Under the pieces are notes generated by a model. The model saw only the letters and a list, made by a program, of their open reading frames with translations, did no database searches and had not been told where the DNA came from. From positions 1,488,001-1,552,000 of the forward strand of contig NZ_AP027736.1 of the NCBI RefSeq assembly GCF_030296675.1: a stretch of 64,000 nt of DNA. The letters run 5' to 3'. This stretch comes from Demequina sediminis (GTDB lineage Bacteria > Actinomycetota > Actinomycetes > Actinomycetales > Demequinaceae). Shown here one piece after another: positions 61,807 to 64,000 of the stretch (position 1 is the stretch's first letter; each line of letters opens with the position of its first letter). The position numbers and the translations under genes were made by a program.

Positions 61807-63093
61807 TTACCGGCCCGAACCCGCCGCCTCGGCCCCCACGATCGCCGCGAGACCGCTCAGCCCCGCCGCGGAGCCCACGAGCTCGAGGCCGGGCAGGGGC
61901 CTGATGTCGGCGACCCTCGCGGGCGAGGCGTCGGGCCACTCGACCACCGCGCTCGACCGCACGCTCTCGGGGCTCAGGTCGACCCCGAGCAGTCGGGAGG
62001 CGTCCGGCACCGCGTGCGCCACCAGGTCCTCCCCCGGATCGCGCAACGCATACGACAGCCGGACCACATGACTGCCGCGCGCGGCCTCGCGCAGCCACCG
62101 CCACTTGGCGGTCGCATGCGTGAGCGCCTTCGCGCGCGTCACGCCGTCGAGTGCGAGCACACCCGTCCCACGAGGGGCGGCATCGAGGTCGGGGGCGTCG
62201 AGCACGAGCGTCACCAGCGCGACCCTGTGCTGGGCGGGCGGGTCGGGCAGGACGGGCACGAGGGTCCGCGCCGCCGCCTGCGGCACCGCGAGCACGAGGG
62301 TGTCGGCGACCAGCGTCCCTCCACCGGCCCTTACCCTCCACGCGCCGTCGACGCGCTCGGCATGCGCCGCGGCGGTCCCCGCGACGAGCCTCACTCCCGC
62401 CTCGCGCGCGGACTCCGCGAGCGCCTCGGTGAGCCTCCACATCCCGCCGCGCAGCCCCAGCACCGCGGAGCCGGCGGGCGCGAGCGCGCGGCGCCGCTCG
62501 GCCAGCGCGGTGAGGCTGCCCGCCGCTCGCAGCTGGGCCGGCAGCGTCGGGTCGATCGCCGCCAGCGGAAGCTCGTCGAGGGGGCGCGAGTACACGCCCT
62601 GGAGGACGGGCGCGACCAGCAGGTCCGCGACCCCCGCGCCCAGCCGGGTCCTCACGAGGGACCCGACCGTGGCATCGTCCCTCACCTCACCCAGGGGGCG
62701 GGTGCGTTCGAGCGCGGCCTCCGCGGCGGCACCCCAGCCGATCACGCTGCGGACGTCGGCCAGCAGCGGCCGGGTGGGAATGCCCAGCCATCCCGTGGTC
62801 GGCAGCGGGTAGGCGCGCGAGGGGGTCACGACCCACGCGGGTGAACGCGTCGGCGCCACGATGTCGCCCTCAAGTCCCAGCTCGCGCGCGAGCGCCGCGA
62901 CGGCATCGGTCCGCGTCGCGAAGGACTCGGCTCCCGCGTCGAGCGTGAGGCCGGCGAGGGACAGCGGCGAGACGCGCCCTCCCCATCCCTGCCCCGCCTC
63001 GAGCACGGTGACCACGGATCCGCGGCGCGCGTGGCGACGCGCGGCCAGCAGTCCGGCGACCCCGCCCCCGACGACGAGGACGCGCTCAGCCAC
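61807..63093 (-). CDS. hemY: Coproporphyrinogen III oxidase (HemY/CgoX)
   Basis: An oxygen-dependent FAD enzyme, 428 residues, that oxidises coproporphyrinogen III to coproporphyrin III. The FAD site is VLVVGGGVAGLLAARRHARRG, cited in part, with EAGQGWGGRVSP and LDAGAESFATR. LVAPVLQGVYSR and LGLRGGMWRLTEAL are subfamily blocks. The GTG start at 63093 lies 8 bases inside the end of hemE. A continuous reading into upstream hemE sequence exists only because hemE is shifted, so the apparent fusion is an artefact. Confidence 0.92.
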   Translation of the reverse strand: MAERVLVVGGGVAGLLAARRHARRGSVVTVLEAGQGWGGRVSPLSLAGLTLDAGAESFATRTDAVAALARELGLEGDIVAPTRSPAWVVTPSRAYPLPTTGWLGIPTRPLLADVRSVIGWGAAAEAALERTRPLGEVRDDATVGSLVRTRLGAGVADLLVAPVLQGVYSRPLDELPLAAIDPTLPAQLRAAGSLTALAERRRALAPAGSAVLGLRGGMWRLTEALAESAREAGVRLVAGTAAAHAERVDGAWRVRAGGGTLVADTLVLAVPQAAARTLVPVLPDPPAQHRVALVTLVLDAPDLDAAPRGTGVLALDGVTRAKALTHATAKWRWLREAARGSHVVRLSYALRDPGEDLVAHAVPDASRLLGVDLSPESVRSSAVVEWPDASPARVADIRPLPGLELVGSAAGLSGLAAIVGAEAAGSGR

Positions 63094-64000
63094 GCGAGTG
63101 GACGAGGTCGACCACGCGTTGCAGCGCCGCGGGGTCCGTCTCGGGGGCACGCCGTGGCCCAGGTTGACCACGTGGCCCGGAGCCTCGGCCCCACGCGCGA
63201 GCACGTCGAGGACGTGGCGCTCGAGAACCTCGGCCGGCGCACCCAGGCGTGCGGGGTCGATGTTGCCCTGCAGGGGAAGATGCCCGCCGAGGAGGCGCGA
63301 CGCCTCGTCGAGCGGCATCCGGTAGTCCACCCCCATCGCGGTCGCCCCCGCCTCGGCCATCGGACGCAGGAGGTGAGCGCCGTGAGCGGCGAAGTGAATG
63401 CGCGGCACGGGCAGGTCCGCGACGGCGCCCAGGGCGGCCGCGGAGCCGGGGGCGCAGTGCGCGACGTAGTCGGCCTCGGCGAGCGAGCCGGCCCACGAGT
63501 CGAAGAGCTGCACCGCCGAGGCACCCGCGAGCACCTGCGCGCGCAGGAACAGTCCGGCGGCGCGCGACGTCCACGCGGTGAGCGCCTCCCACACGGCGGG
63601 CGAGTCGATCATGAGGCGACGCGCTCCCAGGTGGTCACGCGACGGCCGGCCCTCGACCATGTAGGCAGCGAGCGTGAACGGGGCCCCCGCGAAGCCGATC
63701 AGCGGTGTCGATCCCAGCTCGGCCACCGTGAGCCGCACCGCCTCGCGGATGGGCTCGAGGCCGCGGTCGAACGCGCCGCCGTCGCCGGGCTCCCCGAGCG
63801 CGGGCAGGGCGTCGACGTCCTCCATCGCACGGATCGGGCGCTCGAACACCGGGCCCACGCCGGGGGCGATGTCGACGCCGACCCCGGCGATGCGCATCGG
63901 CACCACGATGTCGGAGAAGAAGATTCCCGCGTCCACGCCGTAGCGGCGCACGGGCTGGAGCGTGATCTCCGCCGCGAGCGCGGGGGTGAGGCACGCGTCG
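63086..64000 (-). CDS. hemE: Uroporphyrinogen decarboxylase, 5' end beyond window, frameshifted
   Basis: Decarboxylates uroporphyrinogen III to coproporphyrinogen III, first enzyme of this haem cluster. About 305 residues are inside the window. Motifs include GIFFSDIVVPMRIAGVGVD, LIGFAGAPFTLAAYMVEG, LFDSWAGSL and GVDYRMPLDEA, with the C-terminal GHVVNLGHGV. One C is missing near 63150, where five remain and six are needed to give PPETDPAALQRVVDLVHSRG and the stop at 63086. The start is outside the window. The stop overlaps the hemY start. The break looks like a sequence error. Confidence 0.93.

Noticed and set aside
61807-63951. Apparent HemE-HemY fusion protein
   Set aside because: The joined reading loses the conserved HemE C-terminus. 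One missing C near 63150 explains it, and separate stop and start codons are present in the correct frames.

Overview
The window is high-G+C DNA (third codon positions are almost all G or C) from an actinobacterium, most likely of the order Micrococcales near Cellulomonadaceae/Demequinaceae. Supporting signs are the sigE-anti-sigma-htrA-tatB block with a divergent O-methyltransferase, a DUF3117 gene, the fdxA-dapC pair, the coproporphyrin-dependent haem genes (hemE-hemY-hemQ-hemH), and a secreted glycosidase ending in SLH-like repeats. The genus is inferred. I found no rRNA, tRNA, CRISPR array, prophage or insertion sequence.

Layout. 1-6.4 kb: nucleoside uptake and salvage on the minus strand (BMP lipoprotein, ATPase, two permeases, cdd, deoA). 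6.5-7.6 kb: a mannose-1-phosphate guanylyltransferase. 7.6-11.0 kb: sdhCDAB on plus. 11.1-13.0 kb: a YihY-type membrane protein and trpS. 13.1-17.2 kb: tatB, htrA, anti-sigma factor and sigE, with the methyltransferase opposite. 17.3-23.7 kb: LOG protein, dapE, dapD, a lysozyme-fold-like secreted protein, gltA, dapC and fdxA. 23.9-28.0 kb: a VanW-family protein, a small membrane protein and typA. 28-36.9 kb: exporters and regulators (EamA/CGNR, RamB-like/pckG, MFS/TetR), then SRPBCC and RidA proteins. 37-40.6 kb: a pseudouridine synthase, a HigBA toxin-antitoxin pair, an orphan gene and ychF. 40.9-46.3 kb: a peptide-type ABC importer. 46.6-53.4 kb: rmuC, ispH, xseA, xseB, a PfkB kinase and fumC. 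53.4-57.7 kb: an intergenic repeat cluster and a 1,244-residue GH43-like protein. 57.9-64 kb: NDH-2 and the haem genes.

How the genes connect. Central carbon metabolism is well represented: sdh, gltA, fumC, pckG with an adjacent RamB-like regulator, and NDH-2. Lysine/peptidoglycan precursor synthesis (dapC, dapD, dapE) and the envelope-stress regulon (sigE, anti-sigma, HtrA, TatB) follow conserved actinobacterial order. Three divergent gene pairs place a regulator beside its likely target.

Two window-wide features matter most. First, about 16 single-base disruptions, nearly all deletions and most in runs of G or C, interrupt at least 13 conserved genes, several of them essential. This looks like homopolymer undercalling in the sequence rather than gene decay, so broken genes are described as reconstructed. 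Second, the 9-mer GGACGATGC (either strand) occurs 20 times by my hand count, with seven copies in the small intergenic fraction and two inverted pairs there. This resembles an uptake-sequence-like or other genome-wide signal.
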